NCBI GenBank assembly: GCA_963744305.1
Contig: CAVUTF010000005.1
Span: 124,001-188,000 of the forward strand
Length of the DNA stretch: 64,000 nucleotides
Source: FEN-1219 sp963744305
Lineage (GTDB): Bacteria; Pseudomonadota; Gammaproteobacteria; Steroidobacterales; Rariloculaceae
Reading direction: 5' to 3'
Program-made: the position numbers and the translations under genes
Part shown: piece after piece, positions 9,873 to 20,186 of the stretch
Layout: each line of letters opens with the position of its first letter
How positions within the stretch are numbered: position 1 is the first letter of the stretch
Notes under the pieces: model-generated
What the model saw: the letters and a program-made list of their open reading frames with translations, nothing else
Database searches by the model: none
What the model was told of the DNA's origin: nothing

Positions 9873-10064
9873 GACCTCTATTGGGCGCCGGGCGCCGTCA
9901 GAGATCCTCCTTCGCTCCCGCATTTTGCGCTTCGCCACCGCCTGCCGCAGCACGTACTCGATCTGCGCGTTCACGCTGCGCAGCTCGTCCGCCGCCCATT
10001 TCTCCAGGTCCTTCCAGAGATCGGGCGGCAGACGCAGCAGGAATGCCTTGCGCTCCTCAGCCAC
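9633..10064 (-). CDS. Arc-like ribbon-helix-helix DNA-binding protein (3' end uncertain)
   Basis: The first 55 residues are a clear Arc/MetJ-type ribbon-helix-helix domain: KAFLLRLPPDLWKDLEKW, then ADELRSVNAQIEYVLRQAV. Such proteins dimerise and insert a two-stranded ribbon into the DNA major groove. Family members next to SPFH genes are usually only about 60-75 residues. Here the frame runs on to 143 residues antisense to the flavoprotein gene, so an indel after KRKMRERR has probably hidden the true stop near 9890. GTG start at 10064, two bases after the SPFH stop. A likely target is the direct repeat in front of the operon. Confidence 0.72.
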   Translation of the reverse strand: MAEERKAFLLRLPPDLWKDLEKWAADELRSVNAQIEYVLRQAVAKRKMRERRRISDGARRPIEVSGNDVRQHSITIQDSVRIERGFQLLHERELGWRTRMMQVLPPQCSDAVLCRHGARVRAGGRVYDVTKRLDVLGATRRDR

Positions 10065-10066
10065 GA

Positions 10067-11091
10067 TCAGGTGTAGAGCGTTCCCGTGTTGATCACGGGC
10101 GAGGTCTCCGACGTGCCGCAGAGCACGACTAGCAAGTTGCTGACCATCGCCGCCTTGCGCTCATCGTCGAGCTTCACGACGTCTTTTTCCGTGAGCTCGC
10201 GCAGCGCCATTTCCACCATGCTCACGGCGCCGAGCACGATCTTCTCGCGCGCCGCGATGACGGCTTCGGCCTGCTGCCGTGCGGAGCATCGCGTGCGCGA
10301 TCTCCGGCGCGTACGCGAGGTGCGTGAGACGCGCTTCCTCGACCGCGACGCCGGCTTTCGCGAGCCGCACCTGGAGCTCCTTCTTGAGCTCGTGCGCAAC
10401 CTCCTCGCCGCCGCCGCGCAAGGTGACCTCGTGCTGCTCGCCCTCCTCGTACGCGTACAGGCTCGCGATGCTGCGGATCGCGGCTTCGCTCTGCACCTGC
10501 ACGTAGCTTTCGTAGTCTTCGACGTCGAACGCGGCCTGCGCCGTGTCCTCGACTCTCCAGACGACGACGGCCGCGATCTCGACGGGGTTGCCGCGCTTGT
10601 CGTTGACCTTCAATGTCTCGCTGTTGAAGTTGTGCGCGCGCAGCGACAACTTCGCGCTCAACGGCTGCGTGGTCGGGGTCGCGGATCCGATCGTCGCGGA
10701 CCCAATCTTCAGCCGCATCCCGCCGTCCGCCCGTCCGGGCGGCAGCGCCTCTTTACCGCGATTCCGCGAATAGAGCGGATTCGCCCAGAAGAAGCCGCTC
10801 CGGCGAACCGTGCCCTTGTAGGCACCGAACAGGATCAGCACGCGCGCCTCGTTTGGCTGCAGCGTGAAGTAGCCGAAACACATGAACACGGCGAAGGCCG
10901 AGCAGCAAGATACCGCCCCAGACCCGATAGCCGACCTCGGCCGGGGTGAGCTGTGCGTCCCCCACCGCCCCCGCCGGCCCGGAAATGACGACGCCGATCG
11001 CGATCACGAACAGCGCCAAGTTCACTGCGAACATGAGCCAGCCGTTCCACGCTCGGATTTCTTTTTCTCGGGTCGCCGCTTGCGAAGACAT
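10067..11091 (-). CDS. SPFH/Band 7 domain membrane protein (frameshifted)
   Basis: Prohibitin/stomatin-type scaffold protein of bacterial membranes. Two N-terminal transmembrane helices (WLMFAVNLALFVIAIGVVIS and one near residues 50-75) precede the SPFH domain with LQPNEARVLILFG, GNPVEIAAVVVWRVEDTAQA and SEAAIRSIASLYAYE. A coiled-coil tail (QQAEAVIAAREKIVLGAVSM) follows, ending VVLCGTSETSPVINTGTLY. Two indels occur, near 10900 and 10290. The AGGGAGG site is well spaced from the ATG at 11091 and would be inside the coding region if the ATG at 11109 were used, so 11091 is preferred. It forms a two-gene operon with the ribbon-helix-helix protein. Confidence 0.87.
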
Positions 11092-11110
11092 GGGTTGCCT
11101 CCCTTTCATT

Positions 11111-11154
11111 GTGATATTCGAGTGATATCATAATGACATCGCGGACGGAGTCAA
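11111..11154 (-). promoter_or_regulatory. Sigma-70-type promoter overlapped by a direct repeat (operator candidate) for the SPFH operon
   Basis: Read on the minus strand there is TTGACT (11149-11154), 16 bases, then TATGAT (11127-11132). The heptamer GTGATAT occurs twice on the plus strand, at 11111-11117 and 11122-11128, exactly 11 bp apart, covering the downstream edge of the -10 box and the expected start site. Half-sites one helical turn apart suit a ribbon-helix-helix repressor, and such a gene ends this operon. Motif positions are seen; regulation is inferred. Confidence 0.55.
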
Positions 11155-11220
11155 CAGGCACATCGCGGCGGGCTGCGTTATGTCGAACGCTGCCGGTTTT
11201 GGCGAGGAGCCGCGGGCGCG

Positions 11221-12601
11221 TCAGGAGAGCAGAAGCAGGCTGATCTGCGGAAACGCCATCAGCAGCAGCGTCACGGCGAGCGTGATCAGCACGAACGGGA
11301 ACGCGCCGCGGAAAATCGTGCCCGAGCTCATCGCGCGGGTCGTCCATGCTCGCCTTGATCACGTAGACGCTCAGGCCGAACGGCGGCGTCAGCAACCCGA
11401 TCTCGATCGCGATCGTCGTCACGACGCCGAACCAAACGAGGTTTGCGCCGAGCGCCGTCGCGACGGGCAGCGCGAGCGGCAGCATGATCAGCATGATCGA
11501 AGTCGAGTCGAGCAGCATGCCGAGCAGAATCAGGAGCAGCAGATAAGCCGCGAGGAAGCCCGGCAAGCCGAGCCCCGTGCTGCCGAGAAACGCCGCCATG
11601 TCTTGCGGCAGCTCGGTCAGCGTCAGCATGCGGCTGAACATGCTCGCCGCGATGATCAGGAACAGGATCGAGACGGAGACCTGACCCGTCTCGCTCATGA
11701 CTTCCCAGAGCTTCGCCCACGTCAGCCGTCGGCGCTTCACGAGCGCGATGCACCATCGCACCGAGCGCGCCGGCCGCGCCGGCTTCCGTCGGCGTGAACA
11801 CGCCGCCGTAGATGCCGCCGAGCACGAGCACGATCAGCGCACCACGGGCACGATGCCCGAGCAGCACGTTGCCGCGCGCCGCTGCTCGTCGCGCGCGCCG
11901 CGGCGCCCGCGTCTGCACGTGTGCCGACGAAGCTCGGCCACAGCCAGGCCATCAAGCACGACGCCGACGGCAAACGCGACCGCGAGCAGGATGCCGGGCA
12001 GCACGGCCGCGAGAAACAGCGCGCCGATCGACACCTCGGCGAGCACGCCGTAGATGATCAGCAGCAGGCTCGGCGGAATCAGCATGCCGAGCAGCGACGA
12101 CCCGGCCGTGAGCCCGACGGCGAACTTCGGCGTGTAGCCCTGCCGCACCATCTCCGGCACGGCGATCTTCGTGAAGATCGCGGCGGCCGCGATCGAGATG
12201 CCCGTGATCGCCGCGAACACGGCGTTCGCCGCAACCGTCGCGACGCCGAGCCCGCCGTAGATGCCGCCGAAGATGCGCTGCGCCGCGCGGAACGCGTCGC
12301 GGCCGATCGTCCGAGACGTTGACGAACAGGCCCATCAGCACGAACAGCGGCACGCGTCGCGAACACGTATTCGGAGATCGTGCCTTCCGCGGCGAGCGCG
12401 AGCGTCTCGCGTCGCGATGCCGAAGTCGTGCTTGAGGAGCGCGAGGCCGAGAAAGCCCGTTAGCAACAGCGCGAACGCGATCGGCAAGCCGAGCACGATC
12501 AGCACGACGACGAGCACGATCATCGCAATGCCGACGGTGCGCGGCTCGACGTCGCCGCCCCAGAGCAAGCCGAGAAGCGCCGCGAGCAGCAGCAGCGGCA
12601 A
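11221..12601 (-). CDS. TRAP transporter large permease DctM, system 1 (frameshifted)
   Basis: Large membrane subunit of a tripartite ATP-independent periplasmic transporter, driving solute uptake with the sodium or proton gradient. Typical DctM segments are readable: IVLVVVLIVLGLPIAFALL, FVLMGLFVNVSD, AAITGISIAAAAIFTKIAVPEM, GSSLLGMLIPPSLLLIIYGV and LLLLILLGMLLDSTSIMLIM, ending in FPQISLLLLS. At least six indels split it. The start is near 12601 (TTG read there), just after the small-subunit stop. It is the third gene of a P-Q-M operon. Confidence 0.85.
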
Positions 12602-12607
12602 CGGGCG

Positions 12608-13126
12608 TCAACCAGCGCGCGCGATCGTTTGCGCCGCGCAGCGCAAGCCGCGCGTGCAGCGAGCCAGCTGCCGCAGCAAGCTCGGCGCCGGCCGCCACGA
12701 CCCCCGCGACGACCACGAGCTTGATCGGCCAGACCGGCATCTTGAAGATGCCCTTCGACGCCCGCGAACTCCTCGTGCGCCACGCGCGCACGAGGTCGGG
12801 CGCACTCGCCGATCGCGATCAACGCGAAGAGCACGGCACCGATTGCACGTCAGAACAAGTTGCCAATCCCTCGCGAGCGCCGGACGGTTGCATCTCGAGC
12901 GGGCCGAGGAACATCTCGACGCGCATCAGCCGCGCTTGGTAGCACCGCGTAGCGGGAGCTGCAGGAACACGCACGCGACGAGCGACAGCGAGACGATCTC
13001 GGTGACGCCGCGAATCGGGTCGTCGAACACCGTGCGCGCGGTGATATCGGCGCAGATCAGAAACATCAGCGCGAAGATCCCGATCACGCCGGCGCCGTTC
13101 ATCCAAAGGATCAGCTTCGCGAACAA
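12608..13126 (-). CDS. TRAP transporter small permease DctQ, system 1 (frameshifted)
   Basis: Four-helix membrane subunit linking the binding protein to DctM. Readable parts are LFAKLILWMNGAGVIGIFAL, then CADITARTVFDDPIRGVTEI and SLSLVACVFLQLPL, later MRVEMFLGPLEMQ, LFALIAIGE and GIFKMPVWPIKLVVVAGVV. The frame changes at least three times. The start is uncertain: a TTG at 13126 follows the dctP stop (13144) closely. The stop at 12608 is the most plausible, seven bases before the DctM start. Confidence 0.75.
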
Positions 13127-13143
13127 CTGTCGGTTGGCCGGTG

Positions 13144-14228
13144 CTAGTTCGGGCGATCCCAGTCCCGCAACGGCTTGCCGCCCCGCTCCCTGACGGCGTT
13201 CATGTACGCGCGCACGACGTCGCCGGCGGGGATAGCCGCGCGCTTCGGTCGCTTCGGCCCAGCGCAGCGCGATGTTCGGCATCCCGGCTATCCACTTGCG
13301 CTTTTCGGCTAGCGGGCAACTCGGTAATCGTTGCGCCTTCTTTCCGCATGCGCCGCGATCCCGCGCTCGTAGCGCGCGTCGAGATCGTCCGCGACGCCGC
13401 GGCTGTACTCGGGTCCGAGATCGGCGAGCACTTGCTGCACGTCGTCCGGCAAGCGGTTCCACGTGTCGAGATTGATCGCGAGCGAGCCGCGTAACCTGGC
13501 TGCCCAGGCCGACGAGCGTGATGTACGGCGCGACCTCGTGCATGCGATACGGCGCGGCGCCCGTCAGGATCGTGAGGACGCCGTCGGCGACGCCGGTTTG
13601 GATTTGCTGTAGTACGTCGTCAAGCTGCCGTCGACCGCCACGGCGCCGGTGCCTTCGAGCCAGGCCGCGGCCGGCCCCGGTGCTAGGATCTTGCGGCCGC
13701 GCAGATCGTCGACGCTGTCGCACCGGAAAGTTGGTCAGCAAGTGGTAGCTATCGAGCGCGCTCGCGCCGAGGAACTTTTGGTTCTGCGCGGTCCAGGCGT
13801 CGGCCATCGCCGGCATGGTGCGATGCAGCTCGTTCATGATCTCGACGATCAAGTGATAGTCGTCGTCGTGAACGGCACGTAGTACGTCACGTTCTGCAGC
13901 GGCAGCTTCGACAGCTCCCAGAGCGTGCCGACCCAGCCCATGTCGGTGAGTCCGATCTCGATCGCCTCGAGCGTGTCGCCGTATTTATAGAGTGAGCCGC
14001 CGTACGCTTCGGTCCAGCGGATGCGATACGGGCTGCCGCATCGCTGCGAGGCGGCGGTTGCTCTCGGGAACGACGAGCGTGTGCATCGCGCCGACCCAAG
14101 CGAGCCTCGTCGAATGACTCGACGCGACCGTGAGCTTGATGACGTTGCCGTCGTCCGCGGCGCGTGCGCCGAGCGAGCGCCGCGAGCACAGCCGCCAGCA
14201 GGCATCCGAGCGAACCGGAACTCGCCAT
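13144..14228 (-). CDS. TRAP transporter substrate-binding protein DctP, system 1 (frameshifted)
   Basis: Periplasmic binding protein of the first TRAP system. It starts at the ATG at 14228 with a signal peptide (ASSGSLGCLLAAVLAAL), then NVIKLTVASSHSTRLAWVGA. YKYGDTLEAIEIGLTDMGWV and QNQKFLGASALDSYHLLTN follow, and the IQTGVADGVLTI segment is the family substrate-site region. About seven indels. The ligand class cannot be read; the sequence is not the classic C4-dicarboxylate type. First gene of the P-Q-M operon, divergent from the hydroquinone reductase gene at 14297. Confidence 0.8.
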
Positions 14229-14296
14229 CGATCGCGCACCGCGGTCCTCATGGAATTGCGGTACGGTATCATGGGTCTACACGAGGAGGTAGCGCG

Positions 14297-15284
14297 ATGG
14301 GAATGCTCGTCGACGGCCAGTGGCACGACGTTTGGTACGACACGAAGGCGATCGAAGGGCCGCTTCGTCCGCAGCGAAGCGCAGTTCCGCAATTGGGTCA
14401 CGGCCGACGGCAGTCCCGGCCCTTCCGGCCGCGGCGGCTTCCGCGCCGAGCCGAACCGCTATCACCTATATGTCGCGTTCGCGTGCCCGTGGGCGCACCG
14501 CACGCTGATCTATCGCAAGTTGAAGGGGCTCGAGACGCTGATCGCCATCTCGGCCGTCAACAGCTACATGGGCAAGCGAAGGCTGGACGTTCGACGCCGG
14601 GCCCGGACATGATTCCCGACTCCGTCAACCGCGTCGAGCGACTCTACGAGCTCTACACGCTCGCCGATCCGACCTACTCGGGCCGCGCGACGATTCCGAT
14701 GCTGTGGGACAAGCACGAGCGGACGATCGTGTCGAACGAGTCGTCCGAGATCATCCGCATGTTCAACAGCGCGTTCGACGCGTGGGCGCGAATCGCAGAG
14801 CGACTACTATCCGGAGGCGCTGCGCGGCGAGATCGACGAGATCAACGCGTTCATCTATCCGAACGTCAACAACGGCGTGTACCGCGCCGGCTTCGCAACG
14901 ACGCAGGAAGCGTACGAGGAAGCGGTCGACGCGTTGTTCGCCGCGCTCGGACGAGCTCGAAGGGCGGCTCGCGACTCGCCGCTATCTAACCGGCGATCGA
15001 GTCACCGAAGCGGACATGCGTCTGTTCACGACGCTGATGCGCTTCGATCCCGTCTACTACGGCCACTTCAAGTGCAACCGGCGGCGCATCGTCGACTATC
15101 CGAACCTCTGGGGCTTCGTGCGCGACGTCTATCAGATGCCCGGCATCGCGGAGACCGTGCACATCGACTTCATCAAGCGGCATTACTACGGCAGCCACGC
15201 GAACATTGAACCCGATCGCGCATCGTGCCGATCGGCCCCGACATCGACTTCGAAGGCGCACGGCCGCGAGCGGCTCGCCGCTGA
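14297..15284 (+). CDS. yqjG: Glutathionyl-hydroquinone reductase (YqjG/EcM4-type GST, frameshifted)
   Basis: Xi-class GST that reduces S-glutathionyl-hydroquinones formed from quinones. The active-site segment RYHLYVAFACPWAHRTLIYR carries the catalytic cysteine in CPWAHR. Family segments DPTYSGRATIPMLWD, IYPNVNNGVYRAGFA and LTGDRVTEADMRLFTTL follow, and the C-terminal KCNRRRIVDYPNLWG is diagnostic. A strong GAGGAGGT site precedes the ATG. About five indels (for example near 14365, 14580, 14800 and 14950). The end at 15284 is approximate because the last codons are also shifted. It is convergent with the pirin gene. Confidence 0.87.
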
Positions 15285-16151
15285 GCAAGCTTGCCGGCCG
15301 CTTGATAGTCGGCGAACGCCTGGTGGATCTCTGTCGGCCGTGTTCATCACGAACGGGCCGTAACGCGCGACCGGCTCGTTGAGCGGCCGGCCGCCACGAC
15401 GATCAGCCGCGCGCCCTCCGCGCCCGCGGTCACGGGCAAGCTCGCGCCGTGACTCGTCAGCGCGAGCTCGCCGCGCTCGATCGCCGTCGCCGCGGCGCCG
15501 ATCTGCGCGTCGCCCTGATACACATAGGCGAACACGTTGTGGCCTTCCGGAAGCTGCGGCCGCATAGCTCGCGCGCGGCGTCCAAATGCAGATCGAAGAT
15601 ACACGGGCTCGGTCGCGACGCGCGTCACGGGCCCGTCGACGCCGTCGATGCTGCCGGCGAGCACGCGCGACGCGCGCGCCCGGCCCGACGGGACTTCCGG
15701 AATTCGTCGCCTGGATGTCTTGATAGCGCGGCGCCGTCATCTTGTCGCGCGCGCGGCAAATTCACCCAGAGCTGAAAGCCCCACATGAGGCCCTTCCTGC
15801 TTGCTCCGGGAATTCCGAGTGGACGATGCCGCGGCCCGGCGGTCATCCACTGCACGCTGCCGGGGCCGAGCAGGCCCGTGTTGCCCTGATTGTCGCCGTG
15901 CCGCATGCGGCCCGCGAGCATGTAGGTGACGGTCTCGAAGCCGCGATGCGGATGGTCCGGGAAGCCCGCGAGGTAGTCGTTGGGATCGTCGGAGCGGAAC
16001 TCGTCGAGCAGCAGGAACGGATCGAACGAATCGAGACCTCCGTGCCGATCACGCGCGTCATGCTCACGCCCGCGCCGTCGCTCGTCGCTTGCCCGCGAAC
16101 GCGCCGCACCACTTCGCGAGCTGCCGTATCCGGTGTTTTCACTGTCGCCAT
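15186..16151 (-). CDS. Pirin family protein (frameshifted; 3' end approximate)
   Basis: Bicupin protein; members act as quercetinase-like dioxygenases or regulatory proteins. The N-terminal cupin has HPHRGFETVTYMLAGRM and HGDNQGNTGLLGPGSVQW, which supply the metal-binding histidines and glutamate. The second cupin has LPEGHNVFAYVYQGDAQIG, and the C-terminus GRPLNEPVARYGPFVMNT is typical. The start at 16151 has an AAGGAGC site at the right distance. At least five indels. The true stop is probably close to 15285 but is hidden by an indel; 15186 is the next stop in the last readable frame. Confidence 0.83.
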
Positions 16152-16306
16152 TGCTCCGCTCCTTGCTCGGGACCGCCGTCGGCGTGGAAAGGCCTACTTT
16201 AGCGCATCATTGCGGCGGTTCGGGCGGGCGTGCTGGAACCGCCGGCGGCCGCGGCGATATCATGCCGAGCGGATTCTCGTTCACGATTCACTTGGGGAGT
16301 TTCAGC

Positions 16307-17223
16307 GTGAAAACGACAAGCTTCGGAGTCTGCAGCTAGGCGCGTGCGTGCTGCTGGCCGTGCCCGCTTTGGCGCAGGAACAGGATTTCTCCGCTGCCAC
16401 GATCGAGACGCAGGAGCTCGGCGACGGCTTGTACATGCTGATGCTCGTCGGCGCGGGAGCCGGCAACATCGCGCTGTCGACCGGCGACGACGGCTCCGTG
16501 ATCGTCGACACGCAGTTCGCGCCCTTGAACGCGAAGATTCTCGCCGCGATCCGCCGAGCGGGCGGCGGACGACGTGAAGTTCGTCATCAACACGCACTGG
16601 CACGGCGATCACTCCGGCGGCAACGAGAATTTCGGCAAAGCCGGCGCCGTGATCATCGCCCACAACAACGTGCGCACGCGCATGAGCACCGAGCAGGTCA
16701 TGGCCGCGTTCAATCAGACCGTGCCGCCCTCTCCGGCCGCCGCGCTGCCCGTGCTCACGTTCCCGACGCGCGCCACGTTTCACTGGAACGGCAACACCGT
16801 CAACGTCGTAGCACGTCCAGAACGCGCACACCGACGGCGACTCGATCATGCACTTCACGAACGTGAACGTCTTTCACATGGGCGACACGTTCATGAACGG
16901 ACGGCTATCCGTTCATCGACATCGGCAGCAACGGCTCGATCAACGGCTTCATCGCGGCGGCGGAAACCGTGCTCGCGCGCTCCGACGCGAACACGAAGAT
17001 CATCCCGGGCCACGGCGCGCTCGCAACACCAGACGACTTGCGCGCGTTCTTGAACGTCGTGAAAACGACTCGCGACCGCGTGCAAGCGCTGATCAGCCAA
17101 GGCCGCACCGAGCAGCAGGTCATCGACGCGAAACCCACCGCCGAGTGGGATGCGACCTACGGCGCGGGCTTCATGAACGGCGAGACGTTCACTCGCTTTA
17201 CGTTCCAAGACCTCAGCGAATAG
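16307..17223 (+). CDS. Exported metallo-beta-lactamase-fold hydrolase (frameshifted)
   Basis: Binuclear zinc hydrolase fold with the motif THWHGDHSGG (HxHxDH) about residue 90, a second histidine in VQNAHTDGDS, and a C-terminal IIPGHGALATPDDL. The N-terminus is a signal peptide: a GTG at 16307 with GGGGAG seven bases upstream, then a hydrophobic stretch ending in VPALAQEQDF. A lost C near 16336 (CC to C) breaks the signal peptide and later +1 insertions occur near 16568, 16810 and 16905. The substrate is unknown; resemblance to periplasmic cyclase-like and SoxH-type MBL proteins is only general. Confidence 0.8.
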
Positions 17224-17226
17224 CCC

Positions 17227-17310
17227 GAAATCGGGGTCGGGTACTAATTTCCTCTACGGCCGTCGGGAAACGACCGTCGCGGCGGAAATTCGTACCCGAC
17301 CCCGATTTCA
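17227..17310. repeat. Dispersed palindromic repeat, copy A, between convergent genes
   Basis: Arms GAAATCGGGGTCGGGTAC (17227-17244) and GTACCCGACCCCGATTTC (17292-17309) are perfect reverse complements and the pairing extends inward through AATTTCC. The element fills the gap between the MBL gene and the TRAP large permease. Its right arm supplies the permease TGA stop (17308-17310). It may work as a bidirectional terminator. Related copies lie at 24216 and 48909. Confidence 0.85.
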
Positions 17311-18617
17311 ACCGGTCCGCGCGGCGACTTCTCCCCAGCCCAGCCATTCCGGCAGCGCGAGCGACACGGCCGGCACGTACGTCACGACGAACGAGCATGG
17401 CGAACAGCACGACGAGCCACGGCGCAGCGGCGCGGACCACCTCCGTGATCGACATCTTCGCGATGCCGGCCGTGACGAACAGGTTCAACCCGACCGGCGG
17501 CGTGATCATGCCGATCTCCAGGTTGACCGTCATGATGATGCCCAAGTGAACCGGGTCGATGCCGAGCTGCAGTCGCGATCGGAAACAAGATCGGCACGAA
17601 AATCAGGATCACCGACGTCGCGTCCATGAACGCGCCCGCCACGAGCAGGATCAAGTTCAGCACGATCAGGAATGCCCAGGGCGGCAGTCCGAGGCCGTTG
17701 ATCCAGGCCGAAACCACCTGCGGAATCTGCTCCGTCGTGAGCACGAATGCGAATACGAACGCGTTCGCGATGATGAACATCAGCATCGCGGTCACTTTCG
17801 CGCTTTCGATCAGCACGCGTCGGGATGTCGGCCAGCCGAAGGTCGCGATAAACGAATAGCGCGATCACGAACGCGTACACGGCCGAGACGGCGGCCGCTT
17901 CGGTCGGCGTGAAAACTCCGACGTAGATGCCGCCCATGATGATCACGATCAGGAGCAGGCCCCAGAACGCCTCGCGCCCCGTTTTGAGAACGGTCGCGAT
18001 CGTCGCCCGCGGCTGGCGAGGCAAATTGCGGCGCCGCGCGATCACTGCGACCGCCGCCATCAGCGCAGCGGTCAAGCAGGATTCCGGGCAGCGACGCCGG
18101 CCATGAATAGATGACCGATGGAAGTCTCCGTCACCGCACCGTAGACGACCATCACGATCGACGGCGGAATCAGGATGCCGAGCGTGCCCGCGTTGCAAAT
18201 CAGTCCGGCGGCGAATTCCTTCGAGTAGCCCGACGCCGCCATGCCGGCGATCATGATGCTGCCCACGGCGACGACGGTCGCCGGCGAAGACCCCGAGACC
18301 GCCGCGAAGAACGCGCACGCGAGAAGCGCGGCGAGAGCGAGCCCGCCGCGGAAATGCCCGACGAGCGCGTTTGCGAACGCGATCATGCGGCGCGCGACCC
18401 CGCCCGTCGTGAGGAACGTGCCCGCGAGAATGAAGAACGGGATCGCAAGCAGCGGATACACCTGCATCGCGCTGAAGAAACGCTGCGCGAGCACGACGAG
18501 CGTCTGGTCCGAGAACAGGAGGATCGTGCCGATGCTTGCCAACCCAAGCGCGATCGCGATCGGCACGCCCGCGAGGAGGCAGACGAGCAGCACCGCGAAC
18601 AAGAACAGCGCGCTCAT
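17308..18617 (-). CDS. TRAP transporter large permease DctM, system 2 (frameshifted)
   Basis: Large membrane subunit of a second TRAP transporter. The N-terminus SALFLFAVLLVCLLAGVPI is followed by VYPLLAIPFFILAGTFLTTG, AAVSGSSPATVVAVGSIMI and GTLGILIPPSIVMVVYG, then GIYVGVFTPTEAAAVSAVYA and MDATSVILIFVPILFPIA, ending EIGMITPPVGLNLFVTAGI. All are standard DctM signatures. Four indels are visible (near 18085, 17820, 17575 and 17395). The ATG at 18617 overlaps the DctQ stop (ATGA). The stop codon lies inside repeat copy A. Confidence 0.9.
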
Positions 18618-19097
18618 ACAGGCGGCGGTTCTTTGTCGCGCGCCGCCACGTGTGTGCCCCATGCCGCTTGCAGCAAGCGCACCGCGAGCAGCGCGAACGC
18701 GACAGGCATGATTCCGGTCAACAGCCAGCGCGGCAGAGGAATGTCGCGAGCGTAATTACCGAGCGCGAACGACCGCTCGACGAAAGCCGCGCTGCCGACG
18801 ACCATGAGCACGCAGTATCCGAGGCTCGCCGCCAGCGCGCCGAAAGCCACGGCGCGCGCGGCTCGCCGCGACAGCCTGCTCGTCACGAGATCGACGACGA
18901 TGTGCGCCTGCGTGCGAATGCCGTACGACATGCCGATCAGCACGAGCCACGCGAAGGTGTACACCGTCGCCTCGAGCGCCCACACGAACCCCGTGCCGAA
19001 GAGATAGCGCAGCACCACCTGCACGAACGTCGCGATCGTCATGAACGCGAGGGCGAGCGCCATGAAGCCTTCTTCGAGGCGGTCGACGATCGCCCAT
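18614..19097 (-). CDS. TRAP transporter small permease DctQ, system 2
   Basis: About 160 residues, four membrane helices: VDRLEEGFMALALAFMTIA, VVLRYLFGTGFVWALEATVY, FAWLVLIGMSYGIRTQAHI and a final helix near LLTGIMPVAFALLAVRLLQA. This is the usual DctQ pattern. The ATG at 19097 needs removal of one G right after it to enter this frame. Without that correction the gene reads in frame with the end of dctP, an apparent fusion I do not believe. The span is 161 codons plus one base, as a single insertion predicts. Confidence 0.83.
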
Positions 19098-19143
19098 ATG
19101 CGCGCGCGATTGCTGCGCGCACGATCTCTATTGACCGGTGCGC

Positions 19144-20161
19144 TTACGCTGCGCTCGGCAGCTTCGATGAGGTCCGCGCCGATCTCGTCGCGGAACTCGC
19201 TCCCACACGGGTCGCATGACCGCGCGCCACTCGGCGATCTCGGCGGGAGTGAGCTCGATGACCTCCGTGCGGCCCGAGTCGATGACCTTTTGCCGGTCCT
19301 CGCGCTGGAATTCGGCGGAGCGCGCGTTAACCCACGCGGTGATCTCGGCGATGATTTCCTCGAGGCCGTGCGCGGATGTCCGTCGGGAAGCGACTCCCAG
19401 AAGTCGCGATTCACGGCCACGAAGTAGCCGATGTAGCCGTGATTCGTGTCCATCGCGTACGGCTGCACCTCGTAGAGCTTCGACGCGTAGGTGTTCGACC
19501 AGCTGTTCTCCTGCGCGTCGACAGTGCCCGTTTGCAGCGCCTGATAGACCTCGCTGAACGCCATCTTTTGCGGGCTGCCGCCGAATGCGATCACTTGGGC
19601 TTGGAGCACATCCGATTCCATGATCGCGGAACTTGACCCCGGCCGCGTCGGACGGCACGCGCAGCGGCTTGCGTGCCGTGAAGTGCTTCATGCCGTTGTG
19701 CCACCACGCTAACCCAAGCATGCCTTGATCCGTCAGCGTCGTGAGCAGCGTCTGCCCGAGCGGGCTCTGCTGAAAGCGCTCGACGGATGGAAGATCGGGA
19801 AACAAGAACGGCAGATCGAACAGCTGAAACTTCGGCGTCAGTCGATCGAACAGCGATGCCGCGGGCGCAATCATCTGGATCTCGCCGAACGCGAGCGCCT
19901 CGAGCGCGTCGCTGTCGTCCATGAGTTGCGCCGAAGGATAGATCTCGATCTGTACGCGGCCCGGAAAACGCGCCTCGGCGAGCTCTTTGAAGCGCTCGGC
20001 TGCCTGACCTTTCGGCGTGGACGGAGCGACGACGTGCGGAAACTTGATGACGTACGTCTTGCTCTCGGACTGTCCAGGTTCGCCTCCGCGCCGCACGCGA
20101 CGAGGCCGGCGCAAACGATGGCGACGGCCGCGCGCCGCGTCATCCGCAATCGACCTGACAT
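19144..20161 (-). CDS. TRAP transporter substrate-binding protein DctP, system 2 (possible lipoprotein, frameshifted)
   Basis: Binding protein of the classical DctP family: VIKFPHVVAPSTPKGQAAER, VQIEIYPSAQLMDD, FQLFDLPFLFPDL, and the ligand-site region QALQTGTVDAQENSWSNTYA, resembling dicarboxylate-binding members. The N-terminus has MTRRAAVAIVCAGLVACG, whose LVAC is a lipobox, so the mature protein may be lipid-anchored. AGGGGA lies six bases before the ATG at 20161. Indels near 20070, 19628, 19375 and 19203 break the frame. One more insertion near 19155 would give a C-terminus IEAASAA and a TAA at 19144-19146. Confidence 0.85.
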
Positions 20162-20186
20162 GTGATCCCCTTCGAGCACGGCACGC

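Noticed and set aside
18614..20161. In-frame fusion of the TRAP binding protein to the small permease
   Set aside because: The two read together only because of a single extra base. Removing one G after the ATG at 19097 and one base near 19155 restores the usual ends of both proteins.
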